Shown piece by piece: positions 5,227 through 5,460 of a DNA stretch of 5,460 nucleotides. The DNA lies in the NCBI GenBank assembly GCA_012329085.1, contig JAAXQB010000374.1:1-5460 (forward strand). Direction: 5' to 3'. Below the pieces are notes generated by a model. The model was given only the letters and a program-made list of their open reading frames with translations. It did no database searches and had not been told where the DNA came from. Both the position numbers and the translations under genes were made by a program. How positions within the stretch are numbered: position 1 is the stretch's first letter; each line of letters opens with the position of its first letter. Source of the stretch: Methanosarcinales archaeon (GTDB taxonomy: Archaea > Halobacteriota > Methanosarcinia > Methanosarcinales > Methanosarcinaceae).

Positions 5227-5460
5227 ATGCACCCAACACTATGGATAAAAGGTAATAAAAGCAATTCATTATCTGGAAAGACAATTGTAATTGGAGTTAC
5301 AGGATGTATTGCCGCTGTTCATGTTATTGAACTTGCACGCGAATTAATACGGCGAGGTGCAACTGTGTATGCCGTAACAACACCTGCATCAGAGAAAATT
5401 ATTCATCATGCAGCACTTCATTATGCAACAGGCAATGAAGTAATAAGAGAAATTACAGGC
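5227..5460 (+). CDS. coaBC: Bifunctional phosphopantothenoylcysteine decarboxylase / phosphopantothenate-cysteine ligase, N-terminal part
   Basis: CoaBC joins cysteine to 4'-phosphopantothenate (CoaB, C-terminal half) and decarboxylates the product to 4'-phosphopantetheine (CoaC, FMN-dependent N-terminal half) in coenzyme A synthesis. Only 78 codons lie in the window and the frame is open at the edge. The segment opens MHPTLWIKGNKS, typical of methanogen CoaBC. It contains the flavoprotein motif GKTIVIGVTGCIAAV (17-31) and the helix and strand ELARELIRRGATVYAVTTP, then HHAALHYATGNEVIREITG. In most homologues the flavin-contacting motif reads TGSIAA; here the Ser is Cys27. CoaB and the rest of CoaC are beyond the window, so bifunctionality is inferred from the archaeal family. 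CoaC uses FMN, the product of the RibK pathway upstream, but co-regulation is not shown. Confidence 0.9.
   Translation, partial: MHPTLWIKGNKSNSLSGKTIVIGVTGCIAAVHVIELARELIRRGATVYAVTTPASEKIIHHAALHYATGNEVIREITG

Overview
The window is strongly AT-rich archaeal DNA with all recognisable genes on the + strand. The gene set is typical of euryarchaea: the signal-recognition-particle receptor FtsY, the fibrillarin-like RNA 2'-O-methyltransferase FlpA, an archaeal CTP-dependent riboflavin kinase and 3,4-dihydroxy-2-butanone-4-phosphate synthase. A GT2 glycosyltransferase and the start of the bifunctional coenzyme A enzyme CoaBC follow. The FtsY, RibB and CoaBC sequences look most like those of methanogens of the Methanosarcina/Methanomicrobia kind. 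This is recognition from memory, not a search, and the low GC suggests a reduced or AT-drifted lineage.

Layout: 1-115 is the 3' end of an upstream gene whose tail is made of a palindromic 35-bp tandem repeat. It stops 2 nt before ftsY (118-1293). A 406-bp non-coding gap (1294-1699) holds hairpins, a likely terminator and a ~70-bp direct duplication. flpA (1700-2665) has a normal ~225-residue methyltransferase core, preceded by ~95 extra residues. Most of those are encoded by the same 35-bp repeat and its 13-bp companion. Then come ribK (2865-3251), ribB (3367-4164, TTG start with a clear ribosome binding site), a glycosyltransferase (4219-5082) and the first 78 codons of coaBC (5227 to the window end).

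Functionally the window mixes information processing (protein targeting, rRNA/tRNA methylation) with cofactor synthesis (FMN from riboflavin, the four-carbon riboflavin precursor, CoA). ribK and ribB form a riboflavin/FMN pair; the glycosyltransferase shows no functional link to them.

The most interesting element is the repeat family. The 35-bp unit is not a multiple of three, yet it is open in all three forward frames, including across tandem junctions, and contains a perfect hairpin. Its tandem copies sit inside protein-coding sequence at two loci (upstream of ftsY and in flpA), and a 21-bp inverted fragment lies at the end of ribB. The 13-bp companion unit would create an in-frame TGA at both main loci, and in both a single base change removes exactly that stop. 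This looks like an archaeal counterpart of the protein-coding palindromic elements known from Rickettsia, with the reading frame kept open by selection.
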